From: Vulcanimicrobiota bacterium
GTDB lineage: Bacteria; Vulcanimicrobiota; Vulcanimicrobiia; Vulcanimicrobiales; Vulcanimicrobiaceae
DNA length: 64,000 nt
Assembly (NCBI GenBank): GCA_003161435.1
Contig: PMOS01000024.1
Coordinates: forward strand, 155,601-219,600
Direction: 5' to 3'
Under the pieces are notes generated by a model that was given only the letters and a program-made list of their open reading frames with translations, did not search any database and was not told the origin of the DNA. A program made the position numbers and the translations under genes. Every line of letters starts with the position of its first letter. Positions within the stretch are counted from its first letter, which is position 1. Positions 8,954 through 17,365 of the stretch are shown in pieces.

Positions 8954-9702
8954 GCGATATCATCCTCACCGAGCGGCCCCACGAGCACGTCGCACTGGTG
9001 CGCTTGAACCGGCCGAAGTCCCTCAACGCGATCTCGAACGAGCTGTTCGAGCAGCTCGTCATCGCGCTGGAGACGCTCGCCGCGGACGGCGTCACGCGCG
9101 CCGCCGTCATCACCGGCGACGCACGCGCGTTCGCAGCCGGCGCCGACATCGCCGAGTTCGCCGCCGCCCGGCCCCAGCTGGAGATGTGGGATCGCGTCTG
9201 GTCGCTCGAGCTTCCAACGATCGCCGCAGTCAACGGCCTCGCCCTGGGCGGAGGGCTCGAACTCGCAATGTCGTGCGACCTCATGGTCGTCGCAGAAGAT
9301 GCGCGGCTCGGGCAGCCCGAGATCAACCTGGGGGTGATGCCCGGCGCGGGCGGGACGCAGCGGCTGACCCGGGCGGTCGGCAAGACGCTCGCCACCGAGA
9401 TGGTGCTGCTCGGGCGCGAGCTGAACGGCCGTGAAGCGGAACTGCACGGACTCGCCAACCGGGCGGTCCCGGCAGAGCGCGTCGTGCCGTTCGCAATCGA
9501 GCTCGCGCGGGCGCTGGCAAAGCAGCCGCCGCATGCGGTGCGCGTCGCGAAGCGGGCGATTGCGCGGTCCTTCGAAGGCTCGCTGCACGCCGGGCTGCTC
9601 GACGAGCGGCAGGCGTTCTACGGTTTGCTGCAGACCGAGGACGCGCGCGAGGGCATCGCCGCCTTCGTCGGCAAACGCAAACCGACATGGAGCGGACGAT
9701 GA
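8950..9702 (+). CDS. paaF: Enoyl-CoA hydratase (crotonase family, PaaF-like)
   Basis: This 250-residue crotonase hydrates trans-2-enoyl-CoA in beta-oxidation-type pathways. Both catalytic glutamates of true hydratases are present, in GGGLELAMSCD and GQPEINLG, followed by PGAGGTQRL. The oxyanion-hole region is FAAGADIAEF. It overlaps the ligase by ATGA and the next crotonase gene by ATGA, so the three are translationally coupled. The paa symbol rests on context; any short enoyl-CoA could be its substrate. Confidence 0.88.
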   Translation: MSDIILTERPHEHVALVRLNRPKSLNAISNELFEQLVIALETLAADGVTRAAVITGDARAFAAGADIAEFAAARPQLEMWDRVWSLELPTIAAVNGLALGGGLELAMSCDLMVVAEDARLGQPEINLGVMPGAGGTQRLTRAVGKTLATEMVLLGRELNGREAELHGLANRAVPAERVVPFAIELARALAKQPPHAVRVAKRAIARSFEGSLHAGLLDERQAFYGLLQTEDAREGIAAFVGKRKPTWSGR

Positions 9703-10490
9703 ACGACCCGATCGATCACCGCGTCACGGTCGCGGACGGGGTCGCAACGATCGCCTTCGCACGTCCTCACGCGTACAATGCGCTGACGGCCGACCTTTTG
9801 GACTCACTGCTCGGCACGCTCAAGACGCTCGAACGCGACGCGTCGGTGCGGGCGATCGTCATTACGGGCGACGGGAAAGCGTTCTGTTCGGGCCAAGCTC
9901 TCGACGACGTGAAGACCGTGCCGCCCGGTGGCGCGGCCGACCTCGCGAACACGATCGAGCGCCGTTACAACCCCTTGATCGTCAAGTTGCTCACCATCGA
10001 GAAACCGGTGATCGCCGCGGTGAACGGCGTCGCCGCGGGCGCGGGGATGGGGATCGCCTGCGCTTGCGATTTCCGGATCGTCGCGCAGACCGCGTCGTTT
10101 ACGACGACGTTCGTGAAGATCGGCCTCGTTCCTGACAGCGGGCTTTCGTTCACGCTCCCGCGCATCGTCGGTTACGCAGCGGCTCTCGAGCTCTGCATGC
10201 TCTCGCAGAAGATCGACGCCGCGCGCGCGGACGCGCTCGGCTTATGCACGCGAGTCGTGGCCGCCGAACGCTGCCTGGAAGAAGCGCAGACCTTGGCCGC
10301 GACCCTCGCTCGCGGACCTCGTTCACTCGGCCTCATCAAGCGCGAGCTCGCCCGCAACGGCCTCGGCGACATCCAAGCCGCGCTCTCCTACGAAGGCCAT
10401 CTCCAAACGATCGCCGGCGCCACGGACGACTTCGCCGAAGGCCTCGCGGCTTTCGCGAACAAGCGCGTTCCGGAATTTCGCGGGACTTAG
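9699..10490 (+). CDS. paaG: Crotonase-family isomerase, PaaG-like (oxepin-CoA forming)
   Basis: This 263-residue crotonase differs from its neighbour. The first hydratase Glu is Gly (AGMGIACACD) and the second is also missing. Instead it has the Asp of the isomerase subgroup in KIGLVPDSGLSFTLPRIVG, matching PaaG, which converts 1,2-epoxyphenylacetyl-CoA to oxepin-CoA. FCSGQALDDVK forms the oxyanion region. ATG at 9699 overlaps the previous stop; an upstream in-frame ATG at 9687 is less likely. The epoxidase genes paaABCDE and the ring-opening paaZ are not in this window. Confidence 0.83.
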   Translation: MNDPIDHRVTVADGVATIAFARPHAYNALTADLLDSLLGTLKTLERDASVRAIVITGDGKAFCSGQALDDVKTVPPGGAADLANTIERRYNPLIVKLLTIEKPVIAAVNGVAAGAGMGIACACDFRIVAQTASFTTTFVKIGLVPDSGLSFTLPRIVGYAAALELCMLSQKIDAARADALGLCTRVVAAERCLEEAQTLAATLARGPRSLGLIKRELARNGLGDIQAALSYEGHLQTIAGATDDFAEGLAAFANKRVPEFRGT

Positions 10491-10495
10491 CCACC

Positions 10496-10529
10496 CCGCC
10501 GCCTCGCCTCTCTAACGAGGAGTCGGCGG
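10496..10529. terminator. Hairpin between convergent genes, possible two-way terminator
   Basis: CCGCCGCCTCG (10496-10506) can pair with CGAGG plus CGGCGG (10516-10529) around a short loop, with a 3-base bulge. It sits where the crotonase operon and the opposing secreted-protein gene meet. There is no T-tract, so it is a weak call. Confidence 0.4.
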
Positions 10530-10922
10530 ATTCTGCGGAATCCACGTTTCGACGCTGAGGGTCACGTGCGCCGTGTCGCGCGGCGACGCTTCGACGTACC
10601 AGCCGCTAACTTCGACATGGCGCATTTCGTACGAATATGCTCCCACCTCGCGCAGCATCGCGGATGCGATCAGGCGATGCTGGTGGGACAAGCGGGTAAA
10701 CACGCCCAGATCACCGCGCCGCGACAGCGTGAGATAGACTTTCGTAACGTGTCCCCACGGTGAAGGGACGTTCCCACCGAACGACGTCAGGCGAATCGTC
10801 CCAGTTTCCTGCGAGGCGAACGTCGTCAGCCGGTCAGGTGGTGCGGGCGCTGCACGGACCGCGCCGCAATAGCCGAGCGTGACGACGCAGCAGGCAAGTG
10901 TAGCCGCAAACCGCGAGATCAC
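10512..10922 (-). CDS. Small secreted protein of unknown function
   Basis: This 136-residue protein starts with GTG at 10922 and has a Sec signal peptide (basic start, then ATLACCVVTLGYCGAVRA, with cleavage likely after AVRA or AAP). The mature part is rich in beta-strand residues, with no cofactor or catalytic motif I recognise; it ends VETWIPQNPPTPR. It faces the crotonase operon tail to tail, and the thiolase gene ends about 20 bases upstream of its start on the same strand, so it may be co-transcribed with the thiolase. I cannot assign a function. Confidence 0.65.
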   Translation of the reverse strand: MISRFAATLACCVVTLGYCGAVRAAPAPPDRLTTFASQETGTIRLTSFGGNVPSPWGHVTKVYLTLSRRGDLGVFTRLSHQHRLIASAMLREVGAYSYEMRHVEVSGWYVEASPRDTAHVTLSVETWIPQNPPTPR

Positions 10923-10943
10923 GTCGTCGCCGTGGCGATGCCT

Positions 10944-12137
10944 CTAGAGCCGTTCAAAGATGGTCGCGATTCCTTGGCCCATGCCGATGCACATGGTGGC
11001 GAGCCCGTAGCGCGCGTTGCGGCGTTTGAGCTCGTGGAGGAGCGTCGTCGCGATGCGGGCGCCACTGCACCCGAGCGGGTGCCCGAGCGCGATCGCGCCG
11101 CCGTTCACGTTGACGATGGCCGGATCGATCCCCAGTTCTTTCACGCACGCGACGCTCTGCGCGGCGAATGCTTCGTTCAGTTCGACGAGATCCAAGTCGG
11201 CGATGCTGAGCTTCGCGCGTTCGAGCGCCTTGCGCGTGGCGCCGATCGGGCCGATCCCCATGATGCTGGGATCGACACCGAACGTTGCCGAGGTCACAAC
11301 GCGCGCCATCGGCTGCCAGCCGTACCGCTGCGCCGCTTCCTCACTGCAGATCAGCAGGGCCGCGGCGCCGTCGTTGAGCGGCGAGGAGTTGCCGGCGGTC
11401 ACCGTGCCGTTCTCCTTGAAGACCGGCTTGAGCTTGGCCAGCGTTTCCATCGTCGTGTCCGGGCGCGGCGGCTCGTCGTGCGTCACCTCGTAGCTCTTCT
11501 TTCCTTGGTCGACGTGCACGGGGATGAGCTCCGCGTCGAACCGGCCGGCGTCGATCGCCGCCTTGCATTTCATCTGGCTCTGGTAGGCGAACACGTCTTG
11601 GTCGTCGCGGCTCACGCCGAACTGTTCGGCCACGTTCTCGGCGGTTTCACCGAGCGAGATCGGCGGGTACATCGCGGCGAGGCGCGGGTTGACCATGCGG
11701 TTCCCGAGCGTCGTATCGTGGATGTCGGGCGCCCGGTCGTAGGCTTTCTCCGCCTTGAGGATCACGAACGGCGCGCGCGTCATCGACTCCGCTCCACCCG
11801 CGATCGCGACTTCGATCACGTCGGCCGCGATCGCGTGAAAGGCGGAGTTGAGGGCCTGAAGGCCGCTGCCGCACAGCCGGTTGAGGGTCGTGCCGGGGAC
11901 GCTCGACGGCAGGCCGGCCAAGAGCGTTGCCATCCGGGCCGCATTGCGGCAGTCCTCGCCCGCCTGGTTGGCGGCGCCCCAGAAGACGTCGTCGATGGCC
12001 GCCGCGTCGACCCCGGTGCGCACGACTAGGGCACGAATCGCGAAGGAACCCAGATCGTCGGGCCGGACGGGTGCGAGCGCGCCGCCATAACGGCCCATGG
12101 GGGTGCGGAGGGCGTCCACGATTACTGCCTGAGCCAT
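10944..12137 (-). CDS. Acetyl-CoA acyltransferase (thiolase, PaaJ/PcaF type)
   Basis: This 397-residue thiolase cleaves 3-oxoacyl-CoA with CoA. The nucleophilic cysteine is in NRLCGSGLQA, the His motif is NGGAIALGHPLG followed by CSGAR, and the second active-site cysteine is in CIGMGQG. Family length and motif spacing are intact. It is encoded on the strand opposite to the PaaK/PaaF/PaaG genes, yet is close enough to finish the same route by cleaving 3-oxoadipyl-CoA; a general fatty-acid thiolase is the alternative. Start is ATG at 12137. Confidence 0.9.
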   Translation of the reverse strand: MAQAVIVDALRTPMGRYGGALAPVRPDDLGSFAIRALVVRTGVDAAAIDDVFWGAANQAGEDCRNAARMATLLAGLPSSVPGTTLNRLCGSGLQALNSAFHAIAADVIEVAIAGGAESMTRAPFVILKAEKAYDRAPDIHDTTLGNRMVNPRLAAMYPPISLGETAENVAEQFGVSRDDQDVFAYQSQMKCKAAIDAGRFDAELIPVHVDQGKKSYEVTHDEPPRPDTTMETLAKLKPVFKENGTVTAGNSSPLNDGAAALLICSEEAAQRYGWQPMARVVTSATFGVDPSIMGIGPIGATRKALERAKLSIADLDLVELNEAFAAQSVACVKELGIDPAIVNVNGGAIALGHPLGCSGARIATTLLHELKRRNARYGLATMCIGMGQGIATIFERL

Positions 12138-12218
12138 AAGCCGGGTCCCATTCGCGCGGGCCGAAAGCGTCTCCCCGCCTCCGGGGCCCCAGAAAAGTTA
12201 TTCGCGCGCACCGCCGCG

Positions 12219-12224
12219 TATAGT
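12219..12224 (+). promoter_or_regulatory. Likely -10 box just before a start codon (leaderless transcript)
   Basis: TATAGT ends eight bases before ATG at 12233, so transcription would begin at or next to the start codon. No clear -35 box and no Shine-Dalgarno sequence are seen. Confidence 0.45.
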
Positions 12225-12232
12225 CCCACCCA

Positions 12233-13225
12233 ATGGCTGTGTCACGGCGCGCGTTCCTCAGCGGGTGCGCGGCGGTCGCGGCTGCGGCCGGCGGCGCTCG
12301 AAGGGCCGACGCGCAGACGCTCATCCCGATCCAGGTCGGATACTATCCGGGCATCTCAGCGTTGCCGCTGCTCACCGGCGTCTACGTGGGGATGTTCGCG
12401 TCCGAAGGTCTCGCCGTCGACGCCGAGCCGGCGGTAGCGGTGAACAAGCTCTTCAGCCAGCTCGACGACGGCATCGTGAACATCGCGCATACCCCGATCG
12501 ACAACGCGATCGCGTACGATCTCGGCCTCGGGGCGAGATCCGTGAAGAGCCGCGACTTCGTCGCCTTCTTGGGCGTCGACGACGGGCAGTTCCGCCTCGT
12601 CGCGCGCGATGGGATCACGCGCGTCGCGCATCTGCGCGGTAAGACGCTCGCCGTCGACTCGCTCTCCTCGGGGATGGCATTCGTTCTGCGCGAGATGCTC
12701 GAGGTCGAGGACCTGGCCGAGAATACCTACCGGCTCGTCGCTCAAGGCGGGTCGCAGCAGCGCGCGAACGGCCTAGTGACCGGCAAGTTCGACGCGACGC
12801 TGCTCACGCCGCCGTTCGATGTCTCGGTCGCGGCGCGAGGCTGTACGACGATCGCGCACGCGACCGACCTCCTGGGACCGTATCAAGGGATCGCCGTCAT
12901 TGCGCGCCGGGCCTGGCTGAGCGAAAACGGGAGCGTGGCGACCCGGTACATGCACGCGTATCGCGAGGCGCTCGCCCACGCCGCCGCCGACAAAACCGGT
13001 TCGATCCCGCTGCTGTCCCGCGCACTTCACGTTGCGCCGGCCGTAGCCGCCGCGAGCTACGACGCGGCGTTCCGCCACGGCGGCGGGTTCCGCCGCGACG
13101 GCAACCTCGATCTCGACGGGATACGCAACGTCCTGCGCTTGCGCGCGGAGTACGCGCCGCCCGGCGGCGGCAAGGATCCGGCTCCCTACATCGAGCCGGC
13201 GATCATCACGCCGCAGTCGGACTAA
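12233..13225 (+). CDS. Tat-exported substrate-binding protein, NMT1/SsuA type
   Basis: This 330-residue periplasmic-binding-protein fold starts with a twin-arginine signal (SRRAFLSG, then an alanine-rich core ending RADA). The mature part begins IPIQVGYYPGISALPLLTG and has GKTLAVDSLSSG, the hinge pattern of the nitrate/sulfonate/thiamine-precursor family. It resembles ABC transporter binding subunits, but no permease or ATPase gene follows; an FAD monooxygenase and a DUF1275 protein do. It may deliver an aromatic or sulfonate compound to that enzyme's pathway, or serve a transporter encoded elsewhere. Confidence 0.8.
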   Translation: MAVSRRAFLSGCAAVAAAAGGARRADAQTLIPIQVGYYPGISALPLLTGVYVGMFASEGLAVDAEPAVAVNKLFSQLDDGIVNIAHTPIDNAIAYDLGLGARSVKSRDFVAFLGVDDGQFRLVARDGITRVAHLRGKTLAVDSLSSGMAFVLREMLEVEDLAENTYRLVAQGGSQQRANGLVTGKFDATLLTPPFDVSVAARGCTTIAHATDLLGPYQGIAVIARRAWLSENGSVATRYMHAYREALAHAAADKTGSIPLLSRALHVAPAVAAASYDAAFRHGGGFRRDGNLDLDGIRNVLRLRAEYAPPGGGKDPAPYIEPAIITPQSD

Positions 13226-13227
13226 AC

Positions 13228-14460
13228 GTGACCTCGATCGAAGCCGCTTGTTGCATCGCCGGCGGCGGCCCGGCCGGGATGATGCTCGGCTTTCTGCTCG
13301 CCCGCGCCGGAGTCGACGTGGTCGTGCTCGAAAAGCACGCCGACTTTCTCCGCGACTTCCGCGGCGACACCGTGCATCCGTCCACGCTCGACGTGATGGG
13401 CGAGCTGGGCTTGCTCGACGAGTTCCTGACCCGACCGCACCAGGAGGTCCGCGAGCTCACCGGCGTCATCAGCGGCACGCCCGTCATCGTCGGCGACTTC
13501 ACGCACGTGGGTGCGCGCTGTCCGTTCATCGTCCTGATGCCGCAGTGGGACTTCTTGAACTTTCTCGCCGAGCACGGGCGGCGCTATCCGACCTTTCGCG
13601 TGCTCATGCAGGCCGAGGTCACCGATCTCGTCGAGGAAGGCGGCAAGGTCAGTGGCGTGCGCGCGACGACGCCCGACGGCCCGCTCGAAGTGCGCGCGCA
13701 CGTCGTGGTCGGCGCCGACGGCCGGCATTCGATCGTCCGGGAACGCGCCGGTTTCGTCGTCGACGACCTCGGCGCGCCGATCGACGTGCTGTGGATGCGG
13801 CTCCCGCGCCACGCGGACGACGTGGGGGCCGCACTCGGGCGTTTCGACGCCGGGCACATCTTGGTGATGCTGGATCGCGGCGACTACTGGCAGTGCGCCT
13901 ACGTCATCGCGAAAGGCGGCTTCGACGACCTCAAACGGCAAGGCATCGAAACGTTGCGCCAGAGCATCGTCACGGTCGCGCCGATGCTGCGCGATCGCGT
14001 CGATGCACTGCGCGACTGGGACGACGTGAAGTTGCTCACGGTAACGGTCGACCGGCTACGCAGGTGGCACCGGCCCGGCTTGCTGTGCATCGGCGACGCG
14101 GCACACGCAATGTCGCCGATCGGCGGCGTCGGGATCAACCTCGCGATCCAAGACGCGGTCGCGACGGCGAACCTGTTGGCGGCACCGCTGCGCGCCGGGA
14201 CGCTGACCGAGGGCGACCTCGCGCGCGTTCAGCGGCGGCGCATGCTGCCGATACGGTTGACCCAAGCGATGCAGGTGTTCGTGCAGAACCGCGTCATTCG
14301 CGGCGTGCTCGGGAGCACGAAGCCGTTCAGCCTGCCGTGGCCGTTGCGACTGTTGCAACGCTTCCCGTACCTGCGACGATTTCCGGCACGCGCCGTCGGG
14401 ATCGGCTTCCGGCCCGAGCACGTTCACACCCCGGAAGCATCCCCGCCTTCCGCGGCGTAG
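13228..14460 (+). CDS. FAD-dependent aromatic-type monooxygenase (PHBH fold)
   Basis: This 410-residue flavoprotein has all three family motifs: the dinucleotide-binding GGGPAGMM near residue 12, the DG motif VVGADGRHSIVRE, and the GD motif CIGDAAHAMSPIGGVGINLAIQDA. It resembles UbiH/PobA-like hydroxylases using NAD(P)H and O2. It starts with GTG two bases after the binding-protein stop, so the two are probably co-expressed. The substrate cannot be read from the sequence; a phenolic compound, or a membrane quinone-like molecule given the basic C-terminus, are possibilities. Confidence 0.85.
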   Translation: MTSIEAACCIAGGGPAGMMLGFLLARAGVDVVVLEKHADFLRDFRGDTVHPSTLDVMGELGLLDEFLTRPHQEVRELTGVISGTPVIVGDFTHVGARCPFIVLMPQWDFLNFLAEHGRRYPTFRVLMQAEVTDLVEEGGKVSGVRATTPDGPLEVRAHVVVGADGRHSIVRERAGFVVDDLGAPIDVLWMRLPRHADDVGAALGRFDAGHILVMLDRGDYWQCAYVIAKGGFDDLKRQGIETLRQSIVTVAPMLRDRVDALRDWDDVKLLTVTVDRLRRWHRPGLLCIGDAAHAMSPIGGVGINLAIQDAVATANLLAAPLRAGTLTEGDLARVQRRRMLPIRLTQAMQVFVQNRVIRGVLGSTKPFSLPWPLRLLQRFPYLRRFPARAVGIGFRPEHVHTPEASPPSAA

Positions 14461-14465
14461 CTCCG

Positions 14466-15137
14466 ATGCCCGCGACTATCGGGACGCTGCCGTACCTGTT
14501 GCTGCTCCTCACCGTCGTCGCCGGCGCGGTCGACGCGGTCAGCTTCCTGTCGCTGGGACATGTCTTCGTCGTCAACATGACCGGCAACATCGTGTTCCTT
14601 GGATTCGCCGCAGCCGGCGTGACCGAGATCTCGCTGACGGCAACTCTCGTTGCTCTCGGCGCGTTTCTGTGCGGTTCGGTCTTAGGCGGACGGCTGGCGT
14701 TGCGGTTCACCGGCGCGCGGCTGGTCACCATAGCGACAGTGGTCAAGATCGCGTTGATCGCCGCCGCACTCGTCGTCGTCGCGGCATCCCACGGGGCAAT
14801 CGCCACCGCGCACCGTGACGCGGTCATCGCGCTGCTCGCGTTCGCGATGGGCACGCAGAACGCGTCGGCGCGGCGCATCGGGATCCCCGACCTGACGACG
14901 ACCGTCCTGACGATGACGCTCACCGCCATCGCGGCGGATTCAACGCTCGCCGGCGGCACGAACCCGCGCTGGACGTGGCGCGCGCTCTCGATCGGATCGA
15001 TGTTGGTGGGCGCGTTCGCCGGCGGCCTCTGCGTGCTCCACCAAGGCGTCGCCGTGGCGCTTGGCCTCGTCCTCGTGCTGCTCGTCATCACCGGGCTGCT
15101 CGCGCGCTTCGCGTTCCGCCCGACCGCGGACGTCTAG
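14466..15137 (+). CDS. DUF1275 (YoaK-family) membrane protein
   Basis: This 223-residue protein has about six predicted membrane segments. It shows the DUF1275 hallmarks: GAVDAVSFLSLGHVFVVNMTGN near the N-terminus, FAMGTQNASARRIG mid-protein, and TTTVLTMTLTAIAAD. The biochemical role of the family is unknown; transport has been suggested. ATG at 14466 is five bases after the monooxygenase stop, and the gene end overlaps the convergent Ldh_2 gene by four bases. Confidence 0.83.
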   Translation: MPATIGTLPYLLLLLTVVAGAVDAVSFLSLGHVFVVNMTGNIVFLGFAAAGVTEISLTATLVALGAFLCGSVLGGRLALRFTGARLVTIATVVKIALIAAALVVVAASHGAIATAHRDAVIALLAFAMGTQNASARRIGIPDLTTTVLTMTLTAIAADSTLAGGTNPRWTWRALSIGSMLVGAFAGGLCVLHQGVAVALGLVLVLLVITGLLARFAFRPTADV

Positions 15138-16228
15138 CTCAGCCGCGGAACCGGCTCGATACCGAGGTCCTCGGCGAGCTGGTCGAGGTCGGCGATCACC
15201 GGAGCGATGAGCGGGATCCCGTCACGGCGGAATGCGATCTCGTTCTCGTGCTCGATCTCGCCGGCGACATAGACGCGGCCTTGCCCGGGCACGGGCGCGC
15301 TGTCCTTGAACGTGCGCAGCTCGCGATCCATGTCGCGCTTGAAATCGGCGATGTCGCGCATCGCATCGATGCGAATCGCACCGAAGAAGTGCGACGTAAT
15401 TCCGGACGGCGACGTGAGGCTCTCGGCGACGGTGAGCGCGGTCCCGAACCAGCCGCCGGCAAGCACGCCGGTGAGAATCTCGGCGAGGGCACCTAAGCCA
15501 TAGCCCTTATGGCCGCCGCCGTCGGTGCCGAAGCCGCCTAGGGGCAAGAGCGAACCGCCACCGTGGCGCACCGCTGGGTCGTCAGCCGGATTTCCCTCGT
15601 TGTCGACCGCCCAGCCAGGTTTGAGCTTGAGGCCTTTGCGCTCGTAGACTTCGAGCTTGCCGTAGGTGACCGTGGTGGTCGCGAAGTCCAGCACGAACGC
15701 GGGCTCGTTGCCGGCGGGGATCGCGTAGGCGAACGGATTCGTCCCCTGCATCGGCGTGCGCCCGAACGTCGGCACGGCGAAGTGCGCCGAGTCGGTCGAG
15801 CAGATGCCGATCATGTCGTGCTCGAGCGCCATCATCGCATAGTAACCGGCGATCCCGTAGTGGTTCGAATTCCGCACTGCGGCGAACGCAATCCCACGGC
15901 CCCGCGCCTTCTCGATTGCCCGCGTCATCGCGAGGTGCGAGGCTGGATGGCCGAGCCCGTTTCCCGCGTCGAGGAGCAACGACGTCGGCGTCTCGCGCAC
16001 GACCTCGTAGGCCGGTCGCGCCGCGATCCGCCCGTTGCGAATGCGATCGACGTAGAACCACCGCAACCGCGCGACCCCGTGCGACTCGATCCCGCGCCGA
16101 TCCGCCGCGACCAATACCTCGCCGACGATCCGCGCCGGCTCGGCGTCGACGCCGACGGTCGTCAAAGACCGCTCGACGAAGTTCTTCAGGCCAGCCTCGG
16201 GGACGCGAACGGTATCCGTCGGACTCAC
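15134..16228 (-). CDS. Ldh_2-family (malate/L-lactate/ureidoglycolate) dehydrogenase, copy 1
   Basis: This 364-residue NAD(P)-dependent oxidoreductase belongs to the YlbC/ComC/Ldh_2 family, unrelated to ordinary Rossmann LDH. Motifs include GIESHGVARL with the catalytic His, RNSNHYGIAGYYAMMA, FGRTPMQGTNP and GHKGYGLGALAEILTG. It oxidises 2-hydroxyacids or reduces 2-oxoacids. Start is GTG at 16228. It is the last gene of a long minus-strand run and lies 36 bases after a close paralogue; the two look like a tandem duplication that diverged in the middle and C-terminus. The substrate is not predictable. Confidence 0.87.
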   Translation of the reverse strand: MSPTDTVRVPEAGLKNFVERSLTTVGVDAEPARIVGEVLVAADRRGIESHGVARLRWFYVDRIRNGRIAARPAYEVVRETPTSLLLDAGNGLGHPASHLAMTRAIEKARGRGIAFAAVRNSNHYGIAGYYAMMALEHDMIGICSTDSAHFAVPTFGRTPMQGTNPFAYAIPAGNEPAFVLDFATTTVTYGKLEVYERKGLKLKPGWAVDNEGNPADDPAVRHGGGSLLPLGGFGTDGGGHKGYGLGALAEILTGVLAGGWFGTALTVAESLTSPSGITSHFFGAIRIDAMRDIADFKRDMDRELRTFKDSAPVPGQGRVYVAGEIEHENEIAFRRDGIPLIAPVIADLDQLAEDLGIEPVPRLS

Positions 16229-16264
16229 CCGGCGAATGTGCGGGAACGAGAGGGCTTCGTCCTC

Positions 16265-17365
16265 TCACACCGTGAATCTCGAGAGCTGCGCGATCTTTAG
16301 GCGCTCCGCGAGCGCGTCGAGCGTTTCCCAAACACGTTCGTTGATTGGGACGCCTTCGCGGCGGAAGCGCTCGGTGTTCTCGCGTTCGGGGGTGCCCGCG
16401 ACCATGACCCGTTGCGAACCTGGGACCGGTGCGCTTTGCTCGAATGTTTGCAACTCGCGATCGAGGTCGCGGCGGAACGCGGTTTCATCGCGCAGCGCGC
16501 CGACGCGGAACGCGCCGAAGAAGTTGCCGACGATTCCGCCATGCATGCCGGTTTCTGGGACGTCGGCGGCCGCGGCAAACAAGCCGCCCGACAGGACGCC
16601 GCACAGAATGTCGACGAGCGCCCCCAGGCCGTAACCCTTATGACCGCCGTTGTCGGTGCCGTAGCCGCCGAGCGGCAACAGTGCGCCGGTCGTCTTTGCA
16701 GCCACCGGATCGAGCGTCTCACGGCCCTCGGCGTCGACCGCCCACCCGGGTTTGAGCTGCTTTCCTTTGCGCTCGCTGACTTCGAGCCGGCCGAACGTGA
16801 CGCCGGTCGTCGCCATGTCCAGGACGTACGGCGGGTGCTCACCGGCGGGGATCGCGACGGCGATCGGGTTCGTCCCGGTCGTCTTCTTCGCGCCGAATGT
16901 CGGGACGGCGAGATGGGTCGAGTTCGTCATCGACAGCCCGATGAGGCCGTGCTCGAGCGCCATCATCGCGTAGTATGCCGCGATCCCGTAGTGGTTCGAG
17001 TTCCGCACGGTTGCAAACGCCAGCCCGTGCTCACGCGCTTTGCCGATCGTCTTGCGCATCGCGAACTTTCCGGCGGGATGGCCGAGCCCGTTACCGGCGT
17101 CGAGCGCGAACTGCGTCGGCCGGTCGGCGAGCGTCGTGTACTCCGGCTGTGCGTTCACCACGCCGGCCTCGATCCGCCGCACGTAGAACGTCTCGAGCCG
17201 CGCGATACCGTGCGACTCCACGCCGCGCAGATCGGCCGCGACGAGAACGTCCGCGACGTCGCGCGCGTCGGATTCGCGCACGTTCACGGCCGTCAGCGCG
17301 CGCACGATGAAGTCGTGCTCGTCAGCCTCCCACGCGCGGATCTTCGACGGCTCCTCACCGATCAT
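16265..17365 (-). CDS. Ldh_2-family dehydrogenase, copy 2
   Basis: This 366-residue paralogue of the downstream gene shares GVESHGIARLETFYVRRI, RNSNHYGIAAYYAMMALEHG, KKTTGTNPIAVAIPAG, GYGTDNGGHKGYGLGALVDIL and a matching C-terminus (GTPERENTERFRREG). Its N-terminus has extra residues (IGEEPSKIRAWEADEHDF). ATG at 17365 directly abuts the stop of the macro-domain gene. Two paralogues side by side suggest different 2-hydroxyacid substrates or a heteromeric enzyme. Confidence 0.87.
   Translation of the reverse strand: MIGEEPSKIRAWEADEHDFIVRALTAVNVRESDARDVADVLVAADLRGVESHGIARLETFYVRRIEAGVVNAQPEYTTLADRPTQFALDAGNGLGHPAGKFAMRKTIGKAREHGLAFATVRNSNHYGIAAYYAMMALEHGLIGLSMTNSTHLAVPTFGAKKTTGTNPIAVAIPAGEHPPYVLDMATTGVTFGRLEVSERKGKQLKPGWAVDAEGRETLDPVAAKTTGALLPLGGYGTDNGGHKGYGLGALVDILCGVLSGGLFAAAADVPETGMHGGIVGNFFGAFRVGALRDETAFRRDLDRELQTFEQSAPVPGSQRVMVAGTPERENTERFRREGVPINERVWETLDALAERLKIAQLSRFTV

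Noticed and set aside
15860-17010. GGTTCGA-type sequences resembling tRNA T-loops
   Set aside because: They encode the conserved RNSNHYGI motif in both Ldh_2 genes; no cloverleaf can be formed around them.
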